A DNA stretch of 64,000 bases from contig NZ_LWQU01000207.1 in NCBI RefSeq assembly GCF_001650635.1, forward strand, positions 20,058 through 84,057. Reading direction: 5' to 3'. The notes beneath the pieces were generated by a model that did no database searches, was not told where the DNA came from, and was given only the letters and a program-made list of their open reading frames with translations. The DNA comes from Magnetospirillum moscoviense. Its GTDB lineage: Bacteria; Pseudomonadota; Alphaproteobacteria; Rhodospirillales; Magnetospirillaceae. This document shows positions 53,811 to 64,000 of this stretch, piece after piece; the stretch's first letter is position 1; each line of letters opens with the position of its first letter. The position numbers and the translations under genes are program-made.

Positions 53811-54448
53811 CCTTCCTCATCGGTGACCTCGAACGCGATGCCATCACGGAACTGCTGAACATCGCCATCGGACAGGCCGCCGCCGGCCTGTCGCAATTGG
53901 TCGAGGACGAGGTGCGCCTGTCGGTGCCGTTCGTCGATTTCCTGACCCCGGACCAGGCCGCCCGACGGCTGGACATCGAAACCAAGGGCGGCGACGCCGT
54001 GGCGGTGCGCCAGCATTTCAACGGCCCGTTCGCCGGCGACATCTTGCTGCTGTTCCCGGAACGGCGCAGCCTGGATCTGGTTCGCCACATGCTGGGCGAC
54101 GAGGTGCCGCTCAGCCAGTTGACCGAGCTGGAGCAAGAAGCCCTGCAAGAGGTCGGCAACATCATCCTCAACGGCTGCCTGGGCAGCCTGGCGAACCAGT
54201 TGAACATGCGGGTGGAAAGCTCGCTGCCGACCTATCTGCGCGGGCCGGGCGCGCGCATCCTGGCCGGCGGCAGTGTCGCCGGTGGCCGTGACGCGACGCC
54301 GGACAGCCAGGGGCTGGCGATGTTCCTGCACGTCGACTTCGCCCTGCTGAACAAGGATATCGACGGCTACCTCGCCTTCATCATGGATATCGCCTCGGCC
54401 GAACGGTTCGTCGATGCCGTCCGCGCCTATCTGGACGGCCGGATCTAG
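53807..54448 (+). CDS. CheC-like CheY-P phosphatase family protein
   Basis: A 213-residue protein of the CheC/CheX/FliY family. Both active-site helices are present: ERDAITELLNIAIGQAAAGLSQLV (near 10-30) and EQEALQEVGNIILNGCLGSLANQL (near 108-132), each with the E/D-x3-N pattern. Such proteins dephosphorylate CheY-like receivers. It is preceded by a receiver (4-nt overlap) and followed by a PAS/GGDEF/EAL gene (1-nt gap). Confidence 0.87.
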   Translation: MTFLIGDLERDAITELLNIAIGQAAAGLSQLVEDEVRLSVPFVDFLTPDQAARRLDIETKGGDAVAVRQHFNGPFAGDILLLFPERRSLDLVRHMLGDEVPLSQLTELEQEALQEVGNIILNGCLGSLANQLNMRVESSLPTYLRGPGARILAGGSVAGGRDATPDSQGLAMFLHVDFALLNKDIDGYLAFIMDIASAERFVDAVRAYLDGRI

Positions 54449-54449
54449 A

Positions 54450-56981
54450 ATGAAGGAACCGGTCCAGCCTCGTTTACTGCATGCCCTGTCCGATGCCGCG
54501 GAAATCGGTCTTGTCCTGACCGACGGTCACGGGCGGGTGATGTTGTGGAACGACTGGATGGCCAAGGCGTCCCGCATCACCGAAAGCGACGCCAAGGGAC
54601 GCCGGCTGGACGAAATCTTCCCCCAGCTCGACGGCAAGCGGGTGGTCGCGGCCATTGACGACGCGGTCGGCAAGGGGTTGTCGGCGGTGCTGACCTCGTC
54701 CTTGAACCGGACGCTGTTTCCGCTGTGGCACGACGGACGGATCCCCGGCAAGCCGGAACCGATGCATCAGATCGTGGTGGTCAAGCCGGTCAATGACGAT
54801 GGTGGTCAGCAGGTCTGCCTGGTCCAGGTCTTCGACGTCACCAGCATGGCGCATCGCGAGGCATTGCTGCGCCAGCAGGCCCGCACCACCGAGGCGCTGG
54901 CCGAGAATTACCGTCTGTCCGAGTTGCACAACCGCGCCATCGTCGACAATACCGCCGATGCCATCATCACCTTCGGGGCCGACGGCGCCATCGGCACGTA
55001 CAACCCGGCGGCCGAGCGGATTTTCGGCTATGACCCCTATGAAATCGTCGGCAAGCCGATCTCGGTGCTGATTCCGGAGCTGGTCACCGATCATGACGGG
55101 ATCGACCCCACCGCCTTGTCGGGCGAACACCGCGAGCGGTCGGGCCTGCGCAAGATCGGCGCCACCTTCCCGCTGGAATTGTCGGTCAGCGAGATGGAAC
55201 TGGGCGGCCAGCAATTGTACGTCGCCATCGCCCACGACATCACCGAAAGAAAGCAGGCCGAGGAAGACCTGCGCACCCAGAAGGAATGGCTGTCGACCCT
55301 GATCAACGCCATGCCCGATCTGGTCTGCTTCAAGGACGGCAAGGGCCGTTGGCTGGTGGCCAACCAGTTCTATCTGGATGTCGCCGGGCTGACCGGGATC
55401 GATTATCAGGGCCGTTCCGCCATCGAGCTGGCGCGGGTGTGCAAGGGCGACAGCGATTTTCTGCTGGGCACCTTGACCTCGGACGAGCGGGCGTGGAAGG
55501 AACGCGCCCCCATCGGCTATGAAAAGGAAATCAAAAGCCCGGGCGGGACGCCCAAGATTTTCGACGTGGTCAAGATCCCGCTGTTTCATGGCGACGGCAG
55601 CCGGCGCGGCATGGTCCTGGTCGGGCGCGACGTCACCGAGCGCAAGCTGGCCGCCGCCCGCATCGAGCACCTGGCCCATCACGACAGCCTGACCAGCCTG
55701 CCCAACCGCGTGCTGTTCCAGGAACGGCTGCGCAGCGCCCTGGGTCAGGCCAAGCGCAATGATTTCCGGGTGGCGCTGATGTTCCTGGACCTCGACAAGT
55801 TCAAGGACATCAACGACACGCTGGGCCACCATGTCGGCGACATGTTGCTGAAGGCGGTGGCCAAGCGGCTGCAGCGCTGCGTGCGCGAGACCGACACCGT
55901 GGCCCGGCTGGGCGGCGACGAATTCGCCGTGGTGCTGACCAATCTGGTCGATCCGGAAGGGGCGTCCAACGTCGCCGAAAGCATCATTTCCGCCATCAGC
56001 GACCCGTTCGGCCTGGACGAGCACGAGGTTCTGACCTCGACCTCGATCGGCATCACCCTTTACCCCGACGACGCCACCGATTCCGACACCTTGTTGAAGA
56101 ACGCCGATCTGGCGATGTTTCGGTCGAAGGCGGAAGGGCGCAACAACTACCATTTCTACATCTCGGAAATGGACGCCGAGGTGCAGGCCCGCAAGGTGGT
56201 CGAGCGCGACCTGCGCCTGGCGCTGGGGACCGAGCAACTGGAACTGCATTACCAGCCCCTGGTCGAGGTGGCGACCGGCCAGGTGGTCGGCTGCGAGGCG
56301 CTGATCCGCTGGAAGCATCCGACCCGGGGCTGGGTCAGCCCGGCCGAGTTCATCCCCATCGCCGAACGCACCGACCTGATCGCGCCCTTGGGCCGCTGGA
56401 TCTTGCACCAGGCCTGCCTGCAGGGCCGCGACTGGGCGCGCGAAGGGCTGCCGCCGATGAAGATCGCCGTCAATTTGTCGCCGGCCCAGTTCAAGCATCA
56501 CCAGGGATTGGTGGCGATGGTGGCCGACATCCTGGCCCAGACCGGGCTGCCGGCCGACCAGTTGCAGCTGGAAATCACCGAAGGCATCGCCATGCACAAT
56601 ATCGACGCCACCCTCGAGGTGCTGCGTCAATTGCGCGAGATGGGGGCGCTGATCTCGATCGACGATTTCGGCACCGGCTATTCGTCGCTGAACTACCTGA
56701 AGCGCTTCCCGGTGGACAAGCTGAAGATCGACCGCTCGTTCGTGGTCGATATCGGGCTGCACCCCGACAATGCGGCGGTGGTGCAGGCCATCGTCAACCT
56801 GGGTCACAGCTTGGGCACCCGCGTCAATGTCGAGGGCGTCGAGACCCGCGAGCAGCTGGATTTCCTGATCGCTCACAAGGTCGACGAGGCGCAGGGCTTC
56901 TTGTTCTCGAAGGCGCTGCCGGCCGACCAGTTCGCCGAATTCGTCCACAAGCACAGCCCGTGGCCGATCCACCAGGGGTGA
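54450..56981 (+). CDS. PAS / GGDEF / EAL dual-domain c-di-GMP protein
   Basis: An 843-residue cytoplasmic protein. Three PAS-type domains (about 10-130, 165-275, 290-410) are followed by GGDEF (about 420-580) and EAL (about 590-840). The cyclase site LGGDEFAV is intact, and an inhibitory I-site RETD lies five residues before it. The EAL site is also intact (CEALIRWKHP, AVNLSPAQF, LEITEG, IDDFGTG, KLKIDRSF, VEGVET). Both activities are possible. Third gene of the receiver/CheC operon. Confidence 0.95.
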   Translation: MKEPVQPRLLHALSDAAEIGLVLTDGHGRVMLWNDWMAKASRITESDAKGRRLDEIFPQLDGKRVVAAIDDAVGKGLSAVLTSSLNRTLFPLWHDGRIPGKPEPMHQIVVVKPVNDDGGQQVCLVQVFDVTSMAHREALLRQQARTTEALAENYRLSELHNRAIVDNTADAIITFGADGAIGTYNPAAERIFGYDPYEIVGKPISVLIPELVTDHDGIDPTALSGEHRERSGLRKIGATFPLELSVSEMELGGQQLYVAIAHDITERKQAEEDLRTQKEWLSTLINAMPDLVCFKDGKGRWLVANQFYLDVAGLTGIDYQGRSAIELARVCKGDSDFLLGTLTSDERAWKERAPIGYEKEIKSPGGTPKIFDVVKIPLFHGDGSRRGMVLVGRDVTERKLAAARIEHLAHHDSLTSLPNRVLFQERLRSALGQAKRNDFRVALMFLDLDKFKDINDTLGHHVGDMLLKAVAKRLQRCVRETDTVARLGGDEFAVVLTNLVDPEGASNVAESIISAISDPFGLDEHEVLTSTSIGITLYPDDATDSDTLLKNADLAMFRSKAEGRNNYHFYISEMDAEVQARKVVERDLRLALGTEQLELHYQPLVEVATGQVVGCEALIRWKHPTRGWVSPAEFIPIAERTDLIAPLGRWILHQACLQGRDWAREGLPPMKIAVNLSPAQFKHHQGLVAMVADILAQTGLPADQLQLEITEGIAMHNIDATLEVLRQLREMGALISIDDFGTGYSSLNYLKRFPVDKLKIDRSFVVDIGLHPDNAAVVQAIVNLGHSLGTRVNVEGVETREQLDFLIAHKVDEAQGFLFSKALPADQFAEFVHKHSPWPIHQG

Positions 56982-57119
56982 CGCAGTCACTCGTGAGGAG
57001 TCCCACGGTTTCGCCTGGGGGGCCTTTCACCTGGTCTTCGTGAGGCAAGTTCGCGCTCAAGCAAGCCTTCCGCGCGGTACTTTCATATTTTCCCACCATG
57101 AGGCTTGCGGACTTGCCCG

Positions 57120-57216
57120 GAAAGAGCGGGCAGAGTCGATTAAGAGCACTGTCACCGGAACCCGCGGGAAGAGCGGGCAGAGTCGATGAAGTGCACTTCT
57201 GTCACCGGAACCCGCA
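57120..57216. repeat. Two tandem copies of a 47-50-bp repeat carrying an inverted-repeat motif
   Basis: AGAGCGGGCAGAGTCGAT occurs at about 57122 and 57169, each followed by a form of AG(T)GCACT..GTCACCGGAACCCGC (57145-57161 and 57190-57211; the second has TC inserted). This motif is the reverse complement of the start of the 80-bp tandem repeats at 57891, so the stretch between is bounded by inverted repeats. Confidence 0.75.
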
Positions 57217-57417
57217 ACCCGACGGCACGGCAGATCCCCGCCGCATGCCATATGGCAAGCGCGCGGGGTATTGGACGAACAAAATGGCCGCATTCATACA
57301 GCGCCGCCGCCGCCACGTATTCAGGAGACCCGGCTAAAACCGACCCTCCAACCGAATCCGCCTGGAATCGGCCTCAGAACGCGACTCAGGGTCATGTAGA
57401 TGCCGCAAAAAAACATT

Positions 57418-57446
57418 TTAACAGCATGTCTAAAGCACAATATTCT
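57418..57446 (+). promoter_or_regulatory. Candidate sigma-70 promoter for the small islet gene
   Basis: TTAACA (57418-57423) and TATTCT (57441-57446), spacer 17 nt, about 50 nt before the small gene. The rest of the gene-free 56982-57494 shows only the tandem repeats and no other reading frame that I believe. Confidence 0.45.
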
Positions 57447-57494
57447 ATCTTAAGATGTCGGCCCTGGGGCGGCCATGTCTGTTAGGAGGATGGA

Positions 57495-57686
57495 ATGACT
57501 GAAGGTGATAAAAAACCATGCCAAAATAATGTACTTCTCCACAAAGCGATATCACGAGGGGCGTTTGATGGTATAAATGAAGAAGAGGCTGCAATATCAG
57601 CGCTCATGTGTGGCCCAGATGACTGCACTGATAACAAAGAATGTGAGGAATTGGCCCTTATTCTTTTTGCAAAAAGGGTACGATAG
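57495..57686 (+). CDS. Small acidic protein in a low-GC islet
   Basis: A 63-residue acidic protein, KKPCQNNVLLHKAISRGAF then INEEEAAISALMCGPDDCTD and CEELALILFAKRV, with four cysteines. No family is recognised. Support is an AGGAGG ribosome site 5 nt from ATG, a candidate promoter upstream and codon use richer in A/T than every neighbour, suggesting recent arrival. No close homologue could be checked. Confidence 0.55.
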   Translation: MTEGDKKPCQNNVLLHKAISRGAFDGINEEEAAISALMCGPDDCTDNKECEELALILFAKRVR

Positions 57687-57890
57687 AATTAAGCCGACAT
57701 TTCCCATTTGAGGCACACGTTCGCCCCCTGCTGACGGCAGAATAACCAAAATCCAGCCGAACCAGAAGGCAGAATGGCGCAACGGTTGCTTCCATCGCAT
57801 CATAATCGCCATCTCTACTGCCTTGACCGGCCCCAGCGGCGCGATTCCAGCCCATTTTGCAACGTGGCTGGCGCACTTTGCCTGTCGTTT
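57687..57890. other. Gene-free stretch
   Basis: Between the small gene and the 80-bp repeats I see no convincing gene. A minus-strand open frame here has no ribosome site and an odd composition. Confidence 0.5.
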
Positions 57891-58130
57891 GTTCCGGTGA
57901 CAGTGCACTCAATACCCCCTTCGCAAACCCATACCTTCTTCGGGCCCGCAGTCAACAGCTTTGAGCCGGGGTTCCGGTGACAGTGCACTCAATACCCCCT
58001 TCGCAAACCCATACCTTCTTCGGGCCCGCAGTCAACAGCTTTGAGCCGGGGTTCCGGTGACAGTGCACTCAATACCCCCTTCGCAAACCCATACCTTCTT
58101 CGGGCCCGCAGTCAACAGCTTTGAGCCGGC
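57891..58130. repeat. Three identical 80-bp tandem repeats
   Basis: Copies at 57891-57970, 57971-58050 and 58051-58130 are identical except for the final base of the third. Each starts GTTCCGGTGACAGTGCACTC and contains the palindrome CGGGCCCG. A 15-bp partial, CGGTGACAGTGCACT, recurs at 58172-58186. There are no spacers between copies. The rest up to 58259 is gene-free and A+T-rich. Confidence 0.95.
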
Positions 58131-58259
58131 AACGGCACAGAACGCCAGGGTTTCATCCAAGCCCCCGATTGCGGTGACAGTGCACTAAATTAATCGTATT
58201 TGCCGTTCGCTTTGATTTTATGTCTATGTTTTTTGCCCCGGCTTTGATGGTTTGAGTGA

Positions 58260-59963
58260 CTATTCCACCTCGTGGGTCAGGGCCAGGCGGGCGTAGTCGT
58301 TCTTGCGATAGCTCTCGATCAAATCGTGGACGTCGGCGGGCGGTACGCCGACGGTGGTCAGGGCGTGGCCGGCGAGGTGCAGGCTGCCTTCCAGGATTTC
58401 CGGCACCACCACATGGGCGCCCAGCGCTTCCAGCACCCGGGCCTGGCGGCGGTCGCGGGCGCGCACCAGCAGACGCAGATCGGGGAAGGCGCGCTTGAGG
58501 CGTGGCACCAGCTTCTCGCGCCCCGAGCCGGAATTGATGGTCATCACCACCAGGCGGGCGCGGGCGGCGCCGACCGCCTTCAGCACATCGACCTTGCGGA
58601 CGTCGCCGAAATAAACCGGCTGGCCCTTGGCGCGCAGTAATTCGACCATGTGCGGGTCGCGGTCCAGGGCGACGAAGGGGATCGATTTCTCGGCCAGGAT
58701 GGTGGCGACGATCTGGCCCGACCGGCCGCAGCCCACCAGGACCACATGGTCCTTGAGGTCCTTGGCATCCTCGTCGGGGACGTGCGCGGCCCCTTGCTGG
58801 CGGCGGTGGCGCCGGATCACCCAATCGCCGATCGCCGCCAGGATCGGGGTCAGCGCCATGCTGATGGCGACCACCGCCGTAATGATCTCGACGGTGGCGG
58901 CGTTGGTCAGGCCGACCTGGCCGGCCTTGGCCAGCACCACGAAGGCGAACTCGCCGCCCTGGGCCAGCAGCAGGCCAAGGTTCAAGGCGGTGGCCAGCGG
59001 AAAGCGGAAGGCCAAGGCCAGCCCGGTCAGGATCAGCGCCTTGCCGGCCAGCAGGGCGCCGACCATGGTCGCCATTTCAGGCAGGCGGGCCAGCACCTGA
59101 TGCGGATCGACCACCATGCCGACCGTCAGGAAGAACAGGCCCATCAGCAGGCCGCGAATGGGTTGCAGGTCGGCTTCGACCTGATGGCGGAACTCGGTAC
59201 TGGCCAGCAGCACGCCGGCCAGGAAGGCGCCCAGGGAATGGGACAGGCCGGCGGCCTCGGTGGCGAAGCTGGTGCCGATCACCGCCAGCAGGGCGGCGGC
59301 GACGAACACTTCCGGCGAATGGGTGCTGGCGACCGCCTGGAACAGCGGACGCAGCGCCAGGCGGGCGGCGGCGAAGATCAGCGTCATGGCGATGGCGGCC
59401 TTGCCCACCGACAGGCCCAAGGCGGCCGCGCCCGACAGGAAATCGTGGCTGGTGGCCAAAAGCGGGATCAGCACCAACAGCGGCACCACCGCCAGGTCCT
59501 GCAAGATCAGCACCGCCACGGCGACGCGGCCGCCCTGGCTGTTCATGCTGCCCTGATCCGACAGGATCTGCAGGACGAAGGCGGTCGAGGAAAAGGCCAG
59601 GGCGAAGCCGATCACCAGGGCCGGGCGGAAATCGGTGCCGACCAGGGTCAGGGCCAGCGTGGCGGCCAGGCCGGTCAGCATCACCTGGGCGCTGCCCAGC
59701 CCGAAAATGTAGTGGCGGATCACCTTCAGGCGTTCCCACGACAATTCCAGGCCGATCATGAACAGCAGGAAGACGATGCCCAGCTCGGCCAGGCCGCGGG
59801 TGCCGTCATTGTCGGCGATCAGACCCAGCCCGACCGGGCCGACCACCGAGCCCGCCACCAGATAGCCCAGCACCGGGCTGACGCGCAGACGCTGGCACAG
59901 CGGCGAGATCACCACCGCGACGGCCAGGAAAACCAGGATATCCTCGATGATCCCGTGATGCAC
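58260..59963 (-). CDS. CPA2 cation:proton antiporter with RCK (TrkA-N) domain, Kef-like
   Basis: A 567-residue antiporter. About 12-13 helices (1-380) with SSTAFVLQIL and GGEFAFVVLAKAG of the CPA2/Kef type; the soluble part begins HVVLVGCGRSGQIVATIL, a Rossmann motif that binds NAD(H) or nucleotides and gates K+ flux. Length is normal for KefB/KefC. No ancillary KefF/KefG gene is adjacent. It is the second K+/H+ exchanger in the window. Confidence 0.92.
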   Translation of the reverse strand: MHHGIIEDILVFLAVAVVISPLCQRLRVSPVLGYLVAGSVVGPVGLGLIADNDGTRGLAELGIVFLLFMIGLELSWERLKVIRHYIFGLGSAQVMLTGLAATLALTLVGTDFRPALVIGFALAFSSTAFVLQILSDQGSMNSQGGRVAVAVLILQDLAVVPLLVLIPLLATSHDFLSGAAALGLSVGKAAIAMTLIFAAARLALRPLFQAVASTHSPEVFVAAALLAVIGTSFATEAAGLSHSLGAFLAGVLLASTEFRHQVEADLQPIRGLLMGLFFLTVGMVVDPHQVLARLPEMATMVGALLAGKALILTGLALAFRFPLATALNLGLLLAQGGEFAFVVLAKAGQVGLTNAATVEIITAVVAISMALTPILAAIGDWVIRRHRRQQGAAHVPDEDAKDLKDHVVLVGCGRSGQIVATILAEKSIPFVALDRDPHMVELLRAKGQPVYFGDVRKVDVLKAVGAARARLVVMTINSGSGREKLVPRLKRAFPDLRLLVRARDRRQARVLEALGAHVVVPEILEGSLHLAGHALTTVGVPPADVHDLIESYRKNDYARLALTHEVE

Positions 59964-59972
59964 GTCAGGCTC

Positions 59973-60010
59973 CGAAGAAGGGCTTCCCGTTGGTCTTAAC
60001 GGGGAAGCGC
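59973..60010 (-). terminator. Hairpin downstream of ettA
   Basis: AAGGGCTTCCCG and CGGGGAAGCGCCTT pair with one or two mismatches around a 10-nt loop between ettA and the antiporter gene. Read on the minus strand it is followed by CTTCTTC, so it may end ettA transcripts, but the T-run is poor. Confidence 0.45.
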
Positions 60011-60044
60011 CTTCTCGGTAAGTGGGGAATGCCCCTTATGGACG

Positions 60045-61724
<1,680 letters not shown>

Positions 61725-61885
61725 GGAATCCTCCGGGCGAGAAAAAGCTTTGGGGCGGGTTTAGACAGCGGGGCGTCAATCGTCAAGAGATTGCACCCCA
61801 GCCCTGCCCGTTTCCCCCCTTGCCAGCCGCGCCGACACCTGAAAGCATGGTGCCTTATTCGGTAAAGATGCTTGGGAGGGCCTCG

Positions 61886-63919
61886 ATGACCGGCAAGACA
61901 CCTTCGCTTCCCCGTTGCGCCGCTCTGGTCGGCCCGTTCGCCGCCGGCAAGACCAGCCTGCTCGAGGCCTTGCTGCTGCGCGCCGGCGCCATCGCCCGCC
62001 AGGGCCGCATCAAGGACGGCAACACCGTCGGCGATGCCAGCGCCGAAGCCCGCGCCCGCCTGATGAGCGTGGACCCGACCATCGTCGCCACCGACTATCT
62101 GGGCGAGAAATGGACCCTGATCGATTGCCCCGGCTCGGTCGAGTTCCAGCAAGACACCTTCAACGCCCTGGCCATCGTCGATGCCGCATTGGTGGTGTGC
62201 GAGCCCGATCCCGCCCGCGCGGTGATGGTGGCGCCGCTGTTGAAGTTCCTGGACGAGCGGCGCATCCCGCACATGCTGTTCATCAACAAGGTCGATAGCG
62301 CCGGCACCCGCCTGAAGGAAACGCTGGAAGCGCTGCAGGGCGTGTCGGAACGCCCGCTGGTGCTGCGCGAGGTGCCGATCCGCGAGGGCGACAAGGTCAC
62401 CGGCTTCATCGATCTGGTCAGCGAGCGGGCCTATAAGTACCAGCCCGGCCAGGCCTCGGACCTGATCAAGATCCCCGATGCCATCAAGGACGAGGAGCAA
62501 TTGGCCCGCCAGGAAATGCTGGAGCATCTGGCCGATTTCGACGACCATCTGATGGAAGAGTTGCTGGAAGACGTCCAGCCGCCCAAGGACGAGGTCTATG
62601 ACGACCTCGCCAAGGACCTGGCCGACGATCTGATCGTGCCGGTGTTCTTCGGCTCGGCCGAGACCGACGGCGGCATCACCCGGCTGTGGAAGGCGCTGCG
62701 CCACGAGGTGCCGGCCCCCACCGCCACCGCCGCCCGGGTCGGCTTCGCCAATGGCGGCCCTTCCATCGCCCGGGTGTTCAAGACCGTCCATGCCGCCCAT
62801 ACCGGCAAGCTGTCCTATGCCCGCATCCTCAGGGGCGAGTTCGCCGACGGCCAACAGGTCGATGGTTCCCGCGTTTCCGGCCTGTACCTGCCCGCCGTCG
62901 GCGGCCCGGCCAAGGCGGCCAAGGTGGCCTTGGGCGAAGTGGCGGCGTTCGGCCGTCTGGATACCGTCAATACCGGCGACGTGCTGGGCGGCGAGGCCCA
63001 TGGCGGGGCGGCGTGGCCGGCTCCGCTGGAGCCGCTGGCCGGGCTGGCGGTCGAGGCCGAGAAGAAGGGCGACGACGTCAAGCTGTCGGGTGCCCTGGTG
63101 AAATTGTGCGAGGAAGACCCGTCCTATCGCCTGGAAAACAACGCCGAGTTCTCGGAGCTGGTGCTGTGGGGTCAGGGCGAGATTCACCTGCTGGTGGCCT
63201 TCGAGCGGCTGAAAAGCCGGTTCGGCATGGCGGTGGTGACCCACAAGCCGACGGTTCCCTATAAGGAGACCATCAAGAAGGCGACCAGCGTGCATGGCCG
63301 CCACAAGAAGCAATCGGGCGGGCATGGCCAGTTCGGCGACGTCCATATCGACATCCGGCCGCAGCCGCGTGGGGCCGGCTTCGCCTTCGAGGACAAGATC
63401 GTCGGCGGCGCCATTCCGCGCAACTACATCCCGGCGGTGGAAGACGGCGTGGTCGAGTTCCTGAAGCAGGGCGCGCTGGGCTTCCCGGTGGTGGACATCG
63501 CGGTGACCTTGAAGGACGGCAGCTTCCACGCCGTCGACAGTTCCGACATGGCCTTCAAGACGGCGGCCCGCATCGCCATGGTCGAGGGCATGCCCCAATG
63601 CGAGCCGGTGCTGCTGGAACCGATCCTGCAGGTCGAGATTTCGGTGCCGTCGGACTGCACCTCGAAGGCGCAGCGCATCATTTCCGGCCGGCGCGGCCAG
63701 ATCCTGGGCTATGACGGCAAGGAAGGCTGGGCCGGCTGGGATCAGGTGTCGGCCTATCTGCCCCAGGCGGAAATGGGCGACCTGATCGTCGAACTGCGCT
63801 CGCTGACCATGGGCGTCGGCACCTTCTCGTGGCGGTTCGACCACTTGCAGGAACTGACCGGCCGCGCCGCCGACAAGGTGGTCGAGGACCGGAAGGCCTC
63901 GCTGGCCAAGAAGGGGTAA
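61886..63919 (+). CDS. EF-G-like translation GTPase paralogue
   Basis: A 677-residue EF-G-family protein. The GTPase motifs are altered: G1 is GPFAAGKTSL instead of GHVDHGKT and the DTPGH box is DCPGS, so the catalytic His is missing. NKVD is kept. The later domains (FERLKSRFGMAVVTHKPTVPYKET, GRHKKQSGGHGQFGDV, SSDMAFKTAARIAM) are of EF-G type. These features mark a divergent EF-G-like subfamily rather than FusA; role unknown. The start follows GGGAGG at 61886; an ATG at 61820 is less likely. Confidence 0.88.
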   Translation: MTGKTPSLPRCAALVGPFAAGKTSLLEALLLRAGAIARQGRIKDGNTVGDASAEARARLMSVDPTIVATDYLGEKWTLIDCPGSVEFQQDTFNALAIVDAALVVCEPDPARAVMVAPLLKFLDERRIPHMLFINKVDSAGTRLKETLEALQGVSERPLVLREVPIREGDKVTGFIDLVSERAYKYQPGQASDLIKIPDAIKDEEQLARQEMLEHLADFDDHLMEELLEDVQPPKDEVYDDLAKDLADDLIVPVFFGSAETDGGITRLWKALRHEVPAPTATAARVGFANGGPSIARVFKTVHAAHTGKLSYARILRGEFADGQQVDGSRVSGLYLPAVGGPAKAAKVALGEVAAFGRLDTVNTGDVLGGEAHGGAAWPAPLEPLAGLAVEAEKKGDDVKLSGALVKLCEEDPSYRLENNAEFSELVLWGQGEIHLLVAFERLKSRFGMAVVTHKPTVPYKETIKKATSVHGRHKKQSGGHGQFGDVHIDIRPQPRGAGFAFEDKIVGGAIPRNYIPAVEDGVVEFLKQGALGFPVVDIAVTLKDGSFHAVDSSDMAFKTAARIAMVEGMPQCEPVLLEPILQVEISVPSDCTSKAQRIISGRRGQILGYDGKEGWAGWDQVSAYLPQAEMGDLIVELRSLTMGVGTFSWRFDHLQELTGRAADKVVEDRKASLAKKG

Positions 63920-64000
63920 GGGGCATAGGCGTTAACATAGCCTGGACAGGCGGGCGTGAGCGTGATTCAAGATGGAATGACTCATCCATCATGCCCCCCT

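Larger units (their letters stand above)
57190..57909. mobile_element. Possible transposon-like islet bounded by inverted 19-bp repeats
   Basis: The left motif (57190-57211, AGTGCACT..GTCACCGGAAC) and the right motif (57891-57909, GTTCCGGTGACAGTGCACT) are inverted copies around about 680 bp that is noticeably richer in A+T than the surroundings and holds one small gene. No transposase is present. No target duplication could be established because extra copies of the motif lie on both sides. Confidence 0.5.

Noticed and set aside
57597..57908. Minus-strand 103-codon frame in the islet with a hydrophobic middle
   Set aside because: No ribosome site, opposite to a better-supported small gene, and partly within the repeat motif.
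57891..58186. 80-bp repeats as a CRISPR array
   Set aside because: The copies abut with no spacers, are too long and no cas genes are near.

Overview
The window is GC-rich, has dense codon-biased genes and carries an oxidative-type (reverse) dissimilatory sulfite reductase operon. Together with many PAS/GGDEF/EAL and chemotaxis-type genes, this suggests a sulfur-oxidising alphaproteobacterium of the Rhodospirillales, most like Magnetospirillum or Phaeospirillum. That placement is by protein character, not by a search. No magnetosome genes, phage genes, CRISPR arrays or intact transposases were seen.

Layout. 1-6.5 kb: the 5' part of argJ, a parvulin isomerase, a PAS histidine kinase, small and secreted proteins, an alpha/beta hydrolase, queC and an extended PanD. 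6.6-8.7 kb: a coiled-coil gene and a FUSC membrane protein, split apart by a 264-bp MITE-like element sitting exactly in the stop codon. 8.7-16.9 kb: minus-strand envelope and housekeeping genes (K+/H+ antiporter, Cache protein, dienelactone hydrolase, PhoX, rubredoxin, a 562-residue unknown, CreA). 17-20.4 kb: FmdE-like, DUF6165 and two GT9 glycosyltransferases. 20.4-22 kb: a PAS/degenerate GGDEF/EAL protein.

22-25.5 kb is a sulfur-trafficking island: a YeeE/TsuA-type transporter divergent from dsrE2, a ribbon-helix-helix gene, tusA, a thioredoxin-like gene and an HbpS/GlcG protein. 25.6-28.8 kb holds an aldolase/dehydrogenase fusion with mtnA, resembling a methylthioadenosine/5-deoxyribose (DHAP-shunt type) salvage pair. 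secA follows. 33.2-43.6 kb is dsrABEFHC-MKLJOP, divergent from a TauD-type dioxygenase. No dsrN is present, and a three-hairpin REP lies between dsrC and dsrM. In the working model, the importer and TusA/DsrE2 feed sulfur to DsrEFH and DsrC; DsrAB with DsrL oxidises it to sulfite; DsrMKJOP recycles DsrC at the membrane.

43.8-64 kb: an unknown gene, an MNT antitoxin with a broken HEPN toxin partner, an ABC-2 exporter, cobB, a TrpD2-like gene, an EmrAB pump behind a TetR-type palindrome, tRNA-Thr(CGU), TerB, a response regulator-CheC-PAS/GGDEF/EAL operon, a low-GC islet bounded by inverted repeats and three identical 80-bp tandem copies, a CPA2 antiporter, ettA and a divergent EF-G paralogue.
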